Assembly (NCBI GenBank): GCA_030765785.1 | Contig: JAVCCC010000021.1 | Location: 1-59,239 of the forward strand | Origin: Candidatus Aceula lacicola | GTDB lineage: Bacteria; Omnitrophota; Gorgyraeia; Zapsychrales; Aceulaceae | Length of the DNA stretch: 59,239 nt | Direction: 5' to 3' | Part shown: piece by piece, positions 30,847 to 39,982 of the stretch | How the letters are laid out: every line of letters starts with the position of its first letter | How positions within the stretch are numbered: the first letter of the stretch is position 1 | The notes under the pieces: generated by a model | Database searches by the model: none | What the model saw: the letters and a program-made list of their open reading frames with translations, nothing else | What the model was told of the DNA's origin: nothing | Program-made: the position numbers and the translations under genes

Positions 30847-30875
30847 ATTATCGGTGAAAAGGCCCCTTTTGTCAA
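30847..30875 (-). promoter_or_regulatory. Sigma-70-type promoter of rpsA
   Basis: -35 TTGACA (30870-30875, perfect) and -10 GATAAT (30847-30852, 5 of 6), with a 17-nt spacer on the minus strand. The spacer contains an inverted repeat, AAAAGG-GG-CCTTTT, that could be an operator. The predicted start near 30840 leaves an 85-nt leader before the rpsA ATG. Confidence 0.8.
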
Positions 30876-30904
30876 CTAAAATTTTTATGATTAAACAATA
30901 TTAA

Positions 30905-30939
30905 GAAAAAAGAAAAAAATAGTGGAGAAAAAATCTACT
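30905..30939 (-). terminator. Weak terminator-like structure at the end of plsC
   Basis: AGTAGA and TCCACT can pair with one A-C mismatch around a T-rich loop. They overlap the plsC stop and are followed on the minus strand by an ATTTTTTTC and CTTTTTT tract. The stem is short, so this may only be a T-rich spacer, but it marks the end of the long pilM-to-plsC string just before the rpsA promoter. Confidence 0.3.
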
Positions 30940-31534
30940 TGCTTACCTTTAAAGATAGCTCTTTAATGGCTTCCATAACTGCATATGCTGTTTCTCGATA
31001 TGACTCGCCTTGCTTAATATGAATAGGTGAGCCAAAATAAACCGTTACTCTCGCAGGCTTGATTAGCTTTGATTTAGGCGCCATGGCCTTATTTGATCCA
31101 CAAATATAAGCTGGCACAATCGGGACACCTGCCTTCGCAGCAATCATTCCAACACCTGGCTTGGCGTTTTCTGGATCAATCACACCTATTTGCCGCCCTC
31201 CTTGAGGGAACATGACAAGCCCTTGCTTTGTATTAAGTCGACGGATAGATTCTCTAATTGAACTAGGATCTGCGATTCCTCTTCGAGCAGGAAAAGCTCC
31301 GACCAACGGAAGGATGGTAGAAAAAAACTTACTTTTAAACAAAGATGCCTTGGCAAAATAGCTTAATCTACGCCCAGAGGCAATGCCCAAAATCATTGGA
31401 TCCAGATTACTTAAATGGTTACTTGCCAAGACGTAACCAGACTCCTTAGGTATATGCTCAGCTCCAAAAGCCCGAAGAAACAAAAAGCTTTTAAAAAAAA
31501 TCCAAAATAACACATGCCCTATCCAATAAACCAT
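30935..31534 (-). CDS. plsC: 1-acyl-sn-glycerol-3-phosphate acyltransferase family protein
   Basis: 199 aa. Likely transfers the second fatty acid to lysophosphatidic acid in phospholipid synthesis. The catalytic HX4D motif is at 40-45 (HLSNLD). The acceptor-binding motif usually FPEG(T/S)R reads FPQGGR at 109-114, with Glu replaced by Gln. One N-terminal hydrophobic helix suggests membrane association. It starts 1 nt after the phosphomutase stop. The family also covers other lysophospholipid acyltransferases, so exact substrate is inferred. Confidence 0.85.
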   Translation of the reverse strand: MVYWIGHVLFWIFFKSFLFLRAFGAEHIPKESGYVLASNHLSNLDPMILGIASGRRLSYFAKASLFKSKFFSTILPLVGAFPARRGIADPSSIRESIRRLNTKQGLVMFPQGGRQIGVIDPENAKPGVGMIAAKAGVPIVPAYICGSNKAMAPKSKLIKPARVTVYFGSPIHIKQGESYRETAYAVMEAIKELSLKVSK

Positions 31535-31535
31535 T

Positions 31536-32963
31536 TTATAATTTCTTTAATACCGTTTTTCCGTATTCAATCAGCATTTTTGCCTTAGCCATAGATTTAG
31601 CTTCGACATAGGATCGAACCAACGGCTCTGTACCAGATGGACGAAACATAATCCAGCTCTCATCTTCACAAACAAGCTTAACGCCGTCGAATGTCTTGAT
31701 ATCAACGACCTTTTTCCCAAGAATCTTTTTCATTAATTTTACTTTTTTCAAATCAAATTTCTTCTTATCGGTTTTAAGTCCTGCTTTTTGATAATAATAT
31801 CGCCCGAACTCTTTTTCCATTTCTTGGATAAGCTTTTTGATACTTTTTTTGCTATACACCATCATTTCAAGCAAAAGAAGGCCTGCAAGAGTACCATCTC
31901 TTTCTGGAATATAATTCTGAACACCAACCCCTCCAGCTTCTTCACCGCCGGCTAAAATATCCTCAGAAATCATTAAATCAGAAATATATTTAAATCCAAC
32001 TGGCGTTTCATAAAGTTTTAAACCTAAACCTTTTGCGATATTGTCAAGCATCGTTGTTCCGCAAATTGTTTTAACGATGCCGCCTGATCGACCTTTATTT
32101 CGCGCAAGATGCAAAATAATCAATCCCAATATTTTCTGAGGGTTAATATATTCTCCGTCAGCTGTAACAGCAGCAATGCGATCAGCATCTCCATCTAAAA
32201 TGAGACCAAGATCAAATTTTTCTTTTTTAACGCGATCCTTGATCTCACTAACATATTCTTCAACAGGCTCTGGCTTCCCCCCTTCAAAGGAAGGATTAAT
32301 GTCTGCGCGCATGACTTGAGCTCGAATATTAGTCTCTCTTAAAACACGTAAAATCAAAGAACCTCCGCTACCATGCATCGCATCAGTCAAAACTTTATAA
32401 CGCGATTTCTTGATGGCTTTCAAATCAATATAATTTCTTAAAAAATCAACATACTCTTCCTTAAAATCATAAATGACTAAATCTTTTTTCTTTTTTGCCA
32501 TCTCAAAGTCAACCTTTTTAACTTCTGTCTTGCATAAGTATTCTTCAACAAGATCTGTTATTTCTCTTGAAGCAGCACCGCCTTGTGCTGTTTTAATCTT
32601 AATACCGTTAAATGCGGCTGGGTTGTGGCTTGCTGTAACCATAAGGCCAGCAACACAATTTCTTCGCGTTACACCAAAACTTAATGTCGGCGTTGGAATC
32701 GCTGTATCAGAAAGATAAACCTCTATATTATTTTTTGCCAAAATGCATGCCAGCGTCTTTGCATATTGATCCGACAAAAATCTTGTATCGTATCCTACGG
32801 CGACTCCTTTGCGAACGCCTGGCTTTTTTCTTAGGTCATGATTGATCCACTCGCTAATCGCTTGTGACAAGATTTCAACATTCTTAAATGTGAATTCCTT
32901 TGAAATGACTGCCCTCCAGCCATCAGTTCCAAACTTAATTTCATTTCTTGCATTTTCGCACAT
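31536..32963 (-). CDS. Phosphohexomutase (phosphoglucomutase/phosphomannomutase family)
   Basis: 475 aa. Interconverts hexose 1- and 6-phosphates. The active-site phosphoserine loop is 'TASHNP' with Ser112, the metal-binding loop DGDADR is at 257-262, and the phosphate loop 'RPSGTEPLVR' is near the C-terminus. The sugar-specificity loop reads GGEEAGG, where glucose-type enzymes usually have GEESGG and mannose-type GEMSGH. I infer glucose phosphates, but the Ser-to-Ala change is unusual. 31 nt downstream of nadD. Confidence 0.88.
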   Translation of the reverse strand: MCENARNEIKFGTDGWRAVISKEFTFKNVEILSQAISEWINHDLRKKPGVRKGVAVGYDTRFLSDQYAKTLACILAKNNIEVYLSDTAIPTPTLSFGVTRRNCVAGLMVTASHNPAAFNGIKIKTAQGGAASREITDLVEEYLCKTEVKKVDFEMAKKKKDLVIYDFKEEYVDFLRNYIDLKAIKKSRYKVLTDAMHGSGGSLILRVLRETNIRAQVMRADINPSFEGGKPEPVEEYVSEIKDRVKKEKFDLGLILDGDADRIAAVTADGEYINPQKILGLIILHLARNKGRSGGIVKTICGTTMLDNIAKGLGLKLYETPVGFKYISDLMISEDILAGGEEAGGVGVQNYIPERDGTLAGLLLLEMMVYSKKSIKKLIQEMEKEFGRYYYQKAGLKTDKKKFDLKKVKLMKKILGKKVVDIKTFDGVKLVCEDESWIMFRPSGTEPLVRSYVEAKSMAKAKMLIEYGKTVLKKL

Positions 32964-32994
32964 GAGACAACTCCCTTACCTTGTTATTTAATAA

Positions 32995-33576
32995 TCAATT
33001 AGTAGCTCCATAAAGCTTATTCTGAAAAACATAATCCAAGACTTTATCCGGCACAAAATACTTTATTGTTTTATTCTGAAACATACGCATGCGAACATAC
33101 GACGACGAGATATCAATCCCAGGCATAATAACGCTATGATGTTTTGCGTCTGAACTCTTTTTAATATATCCCGGTCTGTTAACAACAATAAAATCTGCAA
33201 TTTCCAAAATTTTATCAATATACTTCCATTTCGGAAGTTGAGATAACGTATCTTCTCCGATAATAAAAAATAATTCCGTATCTGGAGGATACGTTTCCTT
33301 AAAGTAAAGCATCGTATTAATTGTATACGACCTTCCTCTTTTTTTAATTTCAAAATCAGAAATCTCAAAAAAAGGATTATCTTCAATCGCCAAACGTACC
33401 ATTTCAAAACGATGTTTAGCGCCGGCGACAACTTTTCTATTTTTATGCGGAGGAATATAGGTTGGAACAAAAACAACCTTATTCAAATGCATACGTTCTA
33501 AAGCCATTTGAGCAATTGCTAAATGGCCAATATGAATCGGATTAAAGGTTCCGCCTAATACTCCTACTCTTTGCAC
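32995..33576 (-). CDS. nadD: Nicotinate-nucleotide adenylyltransferase
   Basis: 193 aa. Adenylates nicotinate mononucleotide in NAD synthesis. The nucleotidyltransferase motif is 'GGTFNPIHIGHL' near the start, and the second conserved block ISSSYVR is near residue 165, in place of the usual ISST-x-R-R. The start codon is GTG at 33574-33576, chosen because AAGGA sits 6 nt upstream and the N-terminus MQRVGVLGGTFNP aligns directly. The common partner rsfS is absent next to it. Confidence 0.93.
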   Translation of the reverse strand: MQRVGVLGGTFNPIHIGHLAIAQMALERMHLNKVVFVPTYIPPHKNRKVVAGAKHRFEMVRLAIEDNPFFEISDFEIKKRGRSYTINTMLYFKETYPPDTELFFIIGEDTLSQLPKWKYIDKILEIADFIVVNRPGYIKKSSDAKHHSVIMPGIDISSSYVRMRMFQNKTIKYFVPDKVLDYVFQNKLYGATN

Positions 33577-33597
33577 GTTCTTTCCTTAATCAAAAAT

Positions 33598-34854
33598 CTA
33601 TTTACGAATCTGCCCTTTGCCCAATATCGTATATTTATACGTTGTCAGCTCAGGCAATGCCATAGGCCCTCGAGCGTGAAGTTTACCTGTACTAATACCA
33701 ACTTCTGCTCCAAACCCAAATTCATATCCATCTGTAAAACGTGTCGATGCATTAACATAAACACAAGATGAATCAACAGCCCGCAAGAATTCATCTGCTT
33801 CTTTTTTATTTTTTGTAACAATAGTATCCGAATGTTTTGATCCGTAAATATTAATATGTTCAATGGCTTCAAAAAGATTGCCAACAACCTTTACTGAAAG
33901 AATTAAATCAAGATACTCTTCAGGCCAATCTTTTTTAGTTGCCTTCTTAATACCTGAAACAATTTCTCGAGTGCGTACACATCCACGAATCTCAACGCCA
34001 GCCTTATCAAAATTACTGATCATAGTCGGCAAAAAAATCTTAGCAATATTTTGATGCACCAACATTGTTTCCATAGCGTTGCAAACACCTGGACGCTGAA
34101 CCTTAGCATTAAAACAAATATTGCGTGCCATTCTTAAATTTGCAGAATTGCTAACATACGTATGGCAAACACCCTTGTAATGCTTGATAACAGGAATACA
34201 AGAATTTTGTGTCACAAATTTAATCAAACTTTCTCCGCCTCTTGGCACAATAACATCAACATACTCATCTAATTTTAAAAGAAAATTAACAGACGCTCTA
34301 TCTGTTGATGATATTAGCTGAACAGCATTAAGCGGAACTTTTGTCTTTTTAAGTGATTTCTTAATAACATCAAAGATTGCCTTATTAGAATGCACGGCTT
34401 CCTTGCCACCTTTGAGAATAACCGCATTGCCTGATTTTAAACAAAGACCAATGCAATCACTCGTCACATTTGGACGCGATTCATAAATGATACCAACAAC
34501 GCCAATCGGCGTTCTGACCTTACTAATCTTGAGACCATTCGGGCGCCTGAAAGTTGCAATCATCTCATTAACCGGATCTTTAAGTTTTGCCGTATCTAAA
34601 AGACAATCCGCCATCGCCTTAATGCGTTTTTCATTTAACGTTAAACGATCAACCAGTGCTTTTGGATAATTTTTCTTAATAACAACATCAAGATCTCTTT
34701 GATTCTCTTTAACTAAGAATTTCTGATTCTTCAAAATAGCCTTGGCCATTAAGCGTAACGCTTTATTTTTTTCATTAGTCGAGACAAGTGCCATCTTTCG
34801 CGACGCAGCTTGTGTTAATCTCGCCATGGATATAATCTTTTTTTCTAAACTCAT
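33598..34854 (-). CDS. proA: Gamma-glutamyl phosphate reductase
   Basis: 418 aa, close to the 417 of Escherichia coli. Reduces glutamyl 5-phosphate to the semialdehyde in proline synthesis. The catalytic cysteine lies in 'AKVQRPGVCNAMETML', and 'IPVIKHYKGVCHTYV' and 'GSKHSDTIVT' are family segments. I chose the ATG at 34852-34854, preceded by AGGAA, instead of a GTG eight codons upstream inside proB. Next to proB, its substrate source. Confidence 0.94.
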   Translation of the reverse strand: MSLEKKIISMARLTQAASRKMALVSTNEKNKALRLMAKAILKNQKFLVKENQRDLDVVIKKNYPKALVDRLTLNEKRIKAMADCLLDTAKLKDPVNEMIATFRRPNGLKISKVRTPIGVVGIIYESRPNVTSDCIGLCLKSGNAVILKGGKEAVHSNKAIFDVIKKSLKKTKVPLNAVQLISSTDRASVNFLLKLDEYVDVIVPRGGESLIKFVTQNSCIPVIKHYKGVCHTYVSNSANLRMARNICFNAKVQRPGVCNAMETMLVHQNIAKIFLPTMISNFDKAGVEIRGCVRTREIVSGIKKATKKDWPEEYLDLILSVKVVGNLFEAIEHINIYGSKHSDTIVTKNKKEADEFLRAVDSSCVYVNASTRFTDGYEFGFGAEVGISTGKLHARGPMALPELTTYKYTILGKGQIRK

Positions 34855-34865
34855 AACTTTCCTAG

Positions 34866-35954
34866 TTACCTTTGACACAAAACCATGTCATTGCGATGAA
34901 TAACTTCAGTTTTACGTTTCTTATCATCTATTTTATGAAGATCGCCAACAGAATAATTAATAATTCCGCGTGCAATCTCAGAATCTTTTTGATCAACAAT
35001 AACAACAACGTCTTCTTTTTTAAAATGTCCTTCCCAGCTAACGATGCCCGGAAGAAGAAGGCTTCTGCCTCCTTTTAAAAGAGCTTCTTTAGCACCTTGA
35101 TCAATCACCACTTTTCCTTTTGGTTTGGCTCCAAATGAAATCCAATGACGTTTCGCTAAAAGCTTTTCTTCCTTTTCAAAAAAGAATGTTCCGATACGCT
35201 TTCCAGCAATAACATCTTTTACAACATTTCGCGTATCTCCATTAGCAATCACACACGGAATCTTAGCATGCGTCGCAATCTTCACAGCTTCAATCTTTGT
35301 GATCATCCCCCCTTTAGAAACATTCTTCTTAGTCGTACCAAGAGCCAAGCTTTCAATTTCTTTTGTCACTTCTTTAATTTCACGAAAAATCTTTTTTTCT
35401 TTATCTTTCGAATCATATAAACCATCAACATCCGACAAAATTAAAAGCAAATCAGCCTCAATCGCACTTGCAACAAGAGCCGAAAGTTTGTCATTATCTC
35501 CAAATTTAATTTCATCTGTCGATATTGTGTCATTTTCATTAATAATCGGAACAAGTCCATAGCCTAAAATCTTATTGATCGTACTTCGCGCGTTATTGTA
35601 ACGTTTTCGATCATCAAAATCTTCCCAAGTCAACAACACTTGAGCGCAACGCAATTTACTTTTCTTAAGCAAATCTGTATATGTACGCATCAAAACATTT
35701 TGACCAATAGCAGCCAAAGCCTGCAGAGATGCAACATCCGTCGGCCTCACATGTTCACGAATTTCTCCTAAGCCCAACACAATTGACCCTGAACTAACCA
35801 AAACAACATCGATGCCCTTCTTTCGGAGCAAAGCAATTTCCTTAACAATAGATCGCAAGCCAGAAGATTGCGGCTTCATGTAGAAATTAGCAATGATGCC
35901 AGATCCAATCTTAATGACGACTCTTTTTATTTTTCTTCCGAATTTTCGTGACAT
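34866..35954 (-). CDS. proB: Glutamate 5-kinase with PUA domain
   Basis: 362 aa. First step of proline synthesis: phosphorylates glutamate. The amino-acid-kinase domain starts 'VVIKIGSGIIANF' and includes 'VLVSSGSI', 'LIINENDTI' (here 'PIINENDTISTDEIKFGDNDKLSALVA') and 'GTGGMITKIEA'-like 'SKGGMITKIEAVKIAT'. A C-terminal PUA domain starts near residue 275. The ATG overlaps obgE by 28 nt. No better internal start exists and the N-terminus aligns, so I keep it. Confidence 0.94.
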   Translation of the reverse strand: MSRKFGRKIKRVVIKIGSGIIANFYMKPQSSGLRSIVKEIALLRKKGIDVVLVSSGSIVLGLGEIREHVRPTDVASLQALAAIGQNVLMRTYTDLLKKSKLRCAQVLLTWEDFDDRKRYNNARSTINKILGYGLVPIINENDTISTDEIKFGDNDKLSALVASAIEADLLLILSDVDGLYDSKDKEKKIFREIKEVTKEIESLALGTTKKNVSKGGMITKIEAVKIATHAKIPCVIANGDTRNVVKDVIAGKRIGTFFFEKEEKLLAKRHWISFGAKPKGKVVIDQGAKEALLKGGRSLLLPGIVSWEGHFKKEDVVVIVDQKDSEIARGIINYSVGDLHKIDDKKRKTEVIHRNDMVLCQR

Positions 35955-36910
35955 AATATTTTTCTTATTTCGTTAACTAAATTATTTAATCCTTGTTTCT
36001 CGACCGCAGAAACTGAAAAAATCTTATCTTTAAACTCTTTTTTAAACCTTTTTAAATTTACTCTACTCTTTGATAAATCCATCTTGTTAGCAACAACAAT
36101 TCTTTTCTTAAAAAATAACTTATGGCTATACTCTCTAAGCTCGTGATTAATTTTTCGATAATCTTCTATCGGATCTCTGCCCTCAACTCCCGCCATATCC
36201 AATACATGAACCAAAATCTTCGTTCGCTCTGCATGCTTTAAGAACTTGTCTCCCAACCCCCTGCCATCATGAGCACCTTCAATAAGACCAGGAAGATCCG
36301 CTATCACAAATTCAAAATCATCTTGAGAAACAAATCCTAAAATTGGCTTTTTTGTTGTAAAAGGATAGTTGGCAACCTCAGATCGAACCTTCGATATTGC
36401 AGAAATCAAAGTTGATTTCCCAACATTCGGAAATCCGATAAGACCAACATCTGCCATAATTTTAAGCTCAAGAAGAATTGTCTTCTCTTGGCCATCTTGC
36501 GGGGGCTTAAATGTTTTTTTATGATCATTTCCAACACCTCCACGCCCACCACGCGCTACAACAATACTTTGACCATCAAAAACTAAATCTTTAACAAGTA
36601 AATTCGTATCAGCATCTCGTATGATTGTGCCAACAGGAACTTTTAAAATACAATCAAGGCCAGTCTTGCCGTATTTCCCTTTACTACTAGCATGACCACC
36701 TTTTTTTGCTTTATGATGTTGTCTAAATTTGTAATCTAAAAGTGTCTGAATAGACCGACTTGCTTCAAAGATGACATCGCCACCCTTGCCCCCATCTCCC
36801 CCATCAGGTCTCGGATGTCGCATTCGCTTATCAGAATAAAAACTTTCACATCCATTACCGCCCTTGCCAGCACTCACAAAAATTCTTGCTTCATCAACAA
36901 AAACTGCCAT
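35927..36910 (-). CDS. obgE: GTPase Obg
   Basis: 327 aa. GTPase acting in 50S ribosome assembly. The glycine-rich OBG domain (residues 1-155, with 'GKGGNGCESF' and 'PDGGDGGKGGDV') precedes the G domain: G1 GFPNVGKST at 159-167, G3 in 'DLPGLIEGAHDGRGLG', and G4 NKMDLS. It has no C-terminal OCT domain, so it is the short form. It sits downstream of rplU but without rpmA in between, which is unusual. Confidence 0.95.
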   Translation of the reverse strand: MAVFVDEARIFVSAGKGGNGCESFYSDKRMRHPRPDGGDGGKGGDVIFEASRSIQTLLDYKFRQHHKAKKGGHASSKGKYGKTGLDCILKVPVGTIIRDADTNLLVKDLVFDGQSIVVARGGRGGVGNDHKKTFKPPQDGQEKTILLELKIMADVGLIGFPNVGKSTLISAISKVRSEVANYPFTTKKPILGFVSQDDFEFVIADLPGLIEGAHDGRGLGDKFLKHAERTKILVHVLDMAGVEGRDPIEDYRKINHELREYSHKLFFKKRIVVANKMDLSKSRVNLKRFKKEFKDKIFSVSAVEKQGLNNLVNEIRKILCHENSEEK

Positions 36911-36943
36911 ATATATCCTCTTACCTTAAAAAAACCCTTTAAT

Positions 36944-37261
36944 CTATTCTTTCGTTTCGATAGAAACAATGCTGAGGCTTGTTAAGTTTTGTCGATGCCC
37001 TTTTTTAAGTGCATTATCTTTTCTGCGCCAATATTTAAAAGCAATAACTTTTTCGCCTTTTTTATGCTCGACAACCTTGGCTGTAACCTTTACATCTTTT
37101 AAATGCGGCTGACCAACTTTAACAGTTGTTCCTTTTGAGTAAAGTAATACCGGGCTTAGCGAGAACGCTTTGCCTTCTTTTTGATCAACGGTTTGAACAT
37201 CAATCAAATCACCTTCTGATACTTTAAATTGCTGTGAACCAACTTCTACGATTGCGTACAT
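36944..37261 (-). CDS. rplU: 50S ribosomal protein L21
   Basis: 105 aa from the ATG at 37259-37261. The frame stays open 10 codons upstream, but a textbook AAGGAGG sits 5 nt before the chosen ATG, and MYAIVEVGSQQFKV is the normal L21 start. The C-terminal 'KYWRRKDNALKKGHRQNLTSL' is the signature. L21 is an early 50S assembly protein. Its usual neighbour rpmA is absent here, while obgE follows. Confidence 0.95.
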   Translation of the reverse strand: MYAIVEVGSQQFKVSEGDLIDVQTVDQKEGKAFSLSPVLLYSKGTTVKVGQPHLKDVKVTAKVVEHKKGEKVIAFKYWRRKDNALKKGHRQNLTSLSIVSIETKE

Positions 37262-37266
37262 CTTTT

Positions 37267-37273
37267 CCTCCTT
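37267..37273 (-). promoter_or_regulatory. Ribosome binding site that decides the rplU start
   Basis: AAGGAGG, a near-complete match to the anti-Shine-Dalgarno, 5 nt upstream of the ATG at 37259-37261. It excludes the longer open frame beginning at 37291. Confidence 0.85.
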
Positions 37274-37293
37274 AAAAACAATTTTAAACAAAT

Positions 37294-38592
37294 TTATTCA
37301 ATTTTAACTCTTCCATGCCCATGACAATATGGACATGCTTCAAATGACATAGATTCAATAGTCTTTCCTGCTCTTGCACGAGTCATTTCCAAAAGACCTA
37401 GTGATGATATCTTGGTGATTTCTGTCTTTGAATGATCTTTAGCCAATGCTTTTTGAAGAGCTTGCAAAACCTGCCTACGATGAGCTTCTCTTCCCATGTC
37501 GATAAAATCGATGACAATAATACCACCTAAATCTCTTAAACGCAACTGTCTTGCGATTTCCGATGCGGCTTCCGCGTTAACCATAAAAGCGGCTTCTTCT
37601 GGTGATGCATTAACCTTAAAACGTCCACTATTAACATCCACGACGATAAGCCCTTCCGTTGGTTCAATAACAATATGTGCCCCAGACTTCAAGTAGACTT
37701 TTCGATCATAAATTTTATTAAGCTGCTTAGCTACATTCTTATTCTCAAATAAAGGCGTCTCACCCTTATAATAATGAATTTTATCAACCATCTCTCTTCC
37801 AATTAACATTTGCACAAATTTCTTTATACGCCCATATTCTTCCTGCGAATCTACAATGAGCTTATCAATATCTTCTCTCAAAAAATCACGAACAATACGC
37901 CAAACAAGATCATATTCTTTATAAATAAGAGAGGGTGCTTTGCGTTCATCAGAAAGCTTTCTAATGCGCATCCAAATCTTGTATAGGAACTTGGCATCCC
38001 GAATAATCTCACGCTTCCCTTTTTGAGAAGCAACTGTTCGAACAATAAAACCGCTTTCTTCAGCAAAATTTAACCCTTTTAGAATTTCTTTTAGACGCTG
38101 TCGGTCATCTGAAGTTTCAATTTTCTTTGAAATTCCAAGATGTTTATCATATGGCATAAAAACAACAAAGCGACCAGGAAGGCTAACATGTGTAGTCAAT
38201 CGCGCCCCTTTATTACCAAAAGGCTCCTTAACAACCTGCACAAGAACTTCATTGCCTTTTTTCAAAGAGAAATCCTTCGTCCTTTTGCGCTTCGTTTTCT
38301 TCTTCTTACCGTTCAACATGCGATCAATCAATTTTCTCGGACCCGTAAATTCCTCTTCAACCAAAGGATTAATAGCATCGGTTAAATAAAGAAATCCATT
38401 CTTTTCTTGGCCAATATTAACAAAAGCAGCATTAATCGATGGCAATATTGACTCAACAACACCTTTATAAATATTTCCAAGAAGGAAATTTTGACGATCC
38501 ATCTGAATATAAAAATCATCCAAAACTCCATCTTCAATAATAGCGACACGCTTCTCGCTCGCCTTGATATTTACTAAAATTTCTTTAGACAT
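37294..38592 (-). CDS. rng: Ribonuclease G/E family endoribonuclease
   Basis: 432 aa, RNase G-like length (no RNase E C-terminal scaffold). Single-strand endonuclease in 16S rRNA 5' maturation and mRNA decay. An N-terminal S1 domain is embedded at about residues 35-125, interrupted by a basic insert 'RMLNGKKKKTKRKRTK'. Catalytic aspartates are in 'VVDVNSGRF' and 'IIVIDFIDMG'. The zinc-link 'CPYCHGHG' at the C-terminus supports dimer or tetramer formation. It lies between pilQ and rplU with gaps of 6 and 32 nt, in a ribosome-maturation group. Confidence 0.93.
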   Translation of the reverse strand: MSKEILVNIKASEKRVAIIEDGVLDDFYIQMDRQNFLLGNIYKGVVESILPSINAAFVNIGQEKNGFLYLTDAINPLVEEEFTGPRKLIDRMLNGKKKKTKRKRTKDFSLKKGNEVLVQVVKEPFGNKGARLTTHVSLPGRFVVFMPYDKHLGISKKIETSDDRQRLKEILKGLNFAEESGFIVRTVASQKGKREIIRDAKFLYKIWMRIRKLSDERKAPSLIYKEYDLVWRIVRDFLREDIDKLIVDSQEEYGRIKKFVQMLIGREMVDKIHYYKGETPLFENKNVAKQLNKIYDRKVYLKSGAHIVIEPTEGLIVVDVNSGRFKVNASPEEAAFMVNAEAASEIARQLRLRDLGGIIVIDFIDMGREAHRRQVLQALQKALAKDHSKTEITKISSLGLLEMTRARAGKTIESMSFEACPYCHGHGRVKIE

Positions 38593-38598
38593 TTTTTA

Positions 38599-39981
38599 TT
38601 ATTTACCTTCGAATTTCTGAAGCCGTTTCTTTAACTCCTCACTATCATCAGGCATCTTATCCGTTATAATGTGAGGTGTGATAAAGATAAGCAACTCTGT
38701 TTTTGATAGTGTCTTTTCTTTCTTTTGGAATAAAAGTCCAACTAGAGGGATATCCCCTAAAAAAGGAACCTTTTTCTTGACATCGGTCCACTGATTCTTG
38801 ATGAGACCTGCAATAACTAACGTCTGCCCATCTGCAATCATGACCCGCGTAGAGGCTGATTCAGTACTTAATTGTGGTACACTTGTATTTTCGACTTGAA
38901 CAAAATCTAAAATCGCCGTAACTTTAGGCTCTATGTCTAAAGTCACAAATCCTGCATTGTTGACATGCGGCGTGACTTCAAAGATAACTCCAATGTCTTT
39001 ATATTCCCATCCGGAAACCTGAAGCTTAGCCTGTTCCTCATTATACGTATATTCAGGCAACGGATATTGACTACCAACAACGATGTTGGCTGTCTGATTA
39101 TCCAGCGTCACAATGCGAGGATTCGAAAGAATATGTGTATTTGATCGTGAATCTAAAATTTCTAAAACAGCCTGCACCTGCGTAAAATCTAACGTTCCAA
39201 ATGAAAACAAATCTTCATCTGGAGCTGGAAACGGCTGATCCTTAACATATTTATTTTCGGAAGTCGTTGTAAAGGGCCATGTTACTGGCCTATTTGCGCC
39301 TGATCCTGAAAGTTGAAGCGTCCAGTCAATTCCTAAATTCTCTGAATCTGCAAGCGTTGTCTCGATAATCTTTGCCTCAATCAAAACCTGAGGTGTCGTT
39401 GCATCAAGGCGCCCAATAACATCAGCCATCAAAGATAAACTACTCACAGCATCTGTCACAATAATAATATTTGTTCTCTGATCAAAATTAATCGATCCTC
39501 GATCAGTTATCATTTTTTCTATAGATACAACAACATCAGAAGCATTTGCATAATTCAAAACAAACGTCTTTGTCATAATTGCTTCCTGATCAGCTAGAAC
39601 AAGCGCATCTTCTCTTAATTTTTTAAGATTTTCAATTGTTGTAACAATAATAATATTTCCTGTTTGTTCATATCCATAATTGTACGTTCTTAAAATAACA
39701 TCTAGAGCATTTTTCCATGGAACATTCGTCAGTTGAATTGTCACAAGCCCGGTTACTTCCGGCCCAGCAACTATATTAACTCCACTTCGATAAGAAAGAA
39801 TTTGCAAAACATTACGAATATCCGCATCACGAAAATCCAACGTAACACAACCATCGCACACCTCACCAAAAACATCTAACGTTGTCTCTTCTGATATAGG
39901 CTGAGATTGTTGATCTTGCGTATACCCTACGCTAACGAGAAGTCCAAATATAACAACGAAAATAAATAATTTTCGAATCAC
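38599..39981 (-). CDS. pilQ: Type IV pilus secretin PilQ (short form)
   Basis: 460 aa. Outer-membrane channel for the pilus. A signal peptide lies at residues 1-21 ('MIRKLFIFVVIFGLLVSVGY'). The STN-like domain follows at about 40-120 ('VTLDFRDADIRNVLQILSYRSGVNIV'), then an N1 domain, then the secretin domain beginning near 245, with the conserved 'ALEI'-type 'AVLEILDSRSNTHILSNPRIVTLDNQTANIVVG' and 'KKVPFLGDIPLVGLLFQ' near the end. It lacks the AMIN repeats of proteobacterial PilQ. Last of a pilMNOPQ string. Confidence 0.9.
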   Translation of the reverse strand: MIRKLFIFVVIFGLLVSVGYTQDQQSQPISEETTLDVFGEVCDGCVTLDFRDADIRNVLQILSYRSGVNIVAGPEVTGLVTIQLTNVPWKNALDVILRTYNYGYEQTGNIIIVTTIENLKKLREDALVLADQEAIMTKTFVLNYANASDVVVSIEKMITDRGSINFDQRTNIIIVTDAVSSLSLMADVIGRLDATTPQVLIEAKIIETTLADSENLGIDWTLQLSGSGANRPVTWPFTTTSENKYVKDQPFPAPDEDLFSFGTLDFTQVQAVLEILDSRSNTHILSNPRIVTLDNQTANIVVGSQYPLPEYTYNEEQAKLQVSGWEYKDIGVIFEVTPHVNNAGFVTLDIEPKVTAILDFVQVENTSVPQLSTESASTRVMIADGQTLVIAGLIKNQWTDVKKKVPFLGDIPLVGLLFQKKEKTLSKTELLIFITPHIITDKMPDDSEELKKRLQKFEGK

Positions 39982-39982
39982 C

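Noticed and set aside
33580-34878. GTG start for proA at 34876-34878
   Set aside because: It lies inside proB and adds eight residues outside the usual length; the ATG at 34852-34854 has a well placed AGGAA.
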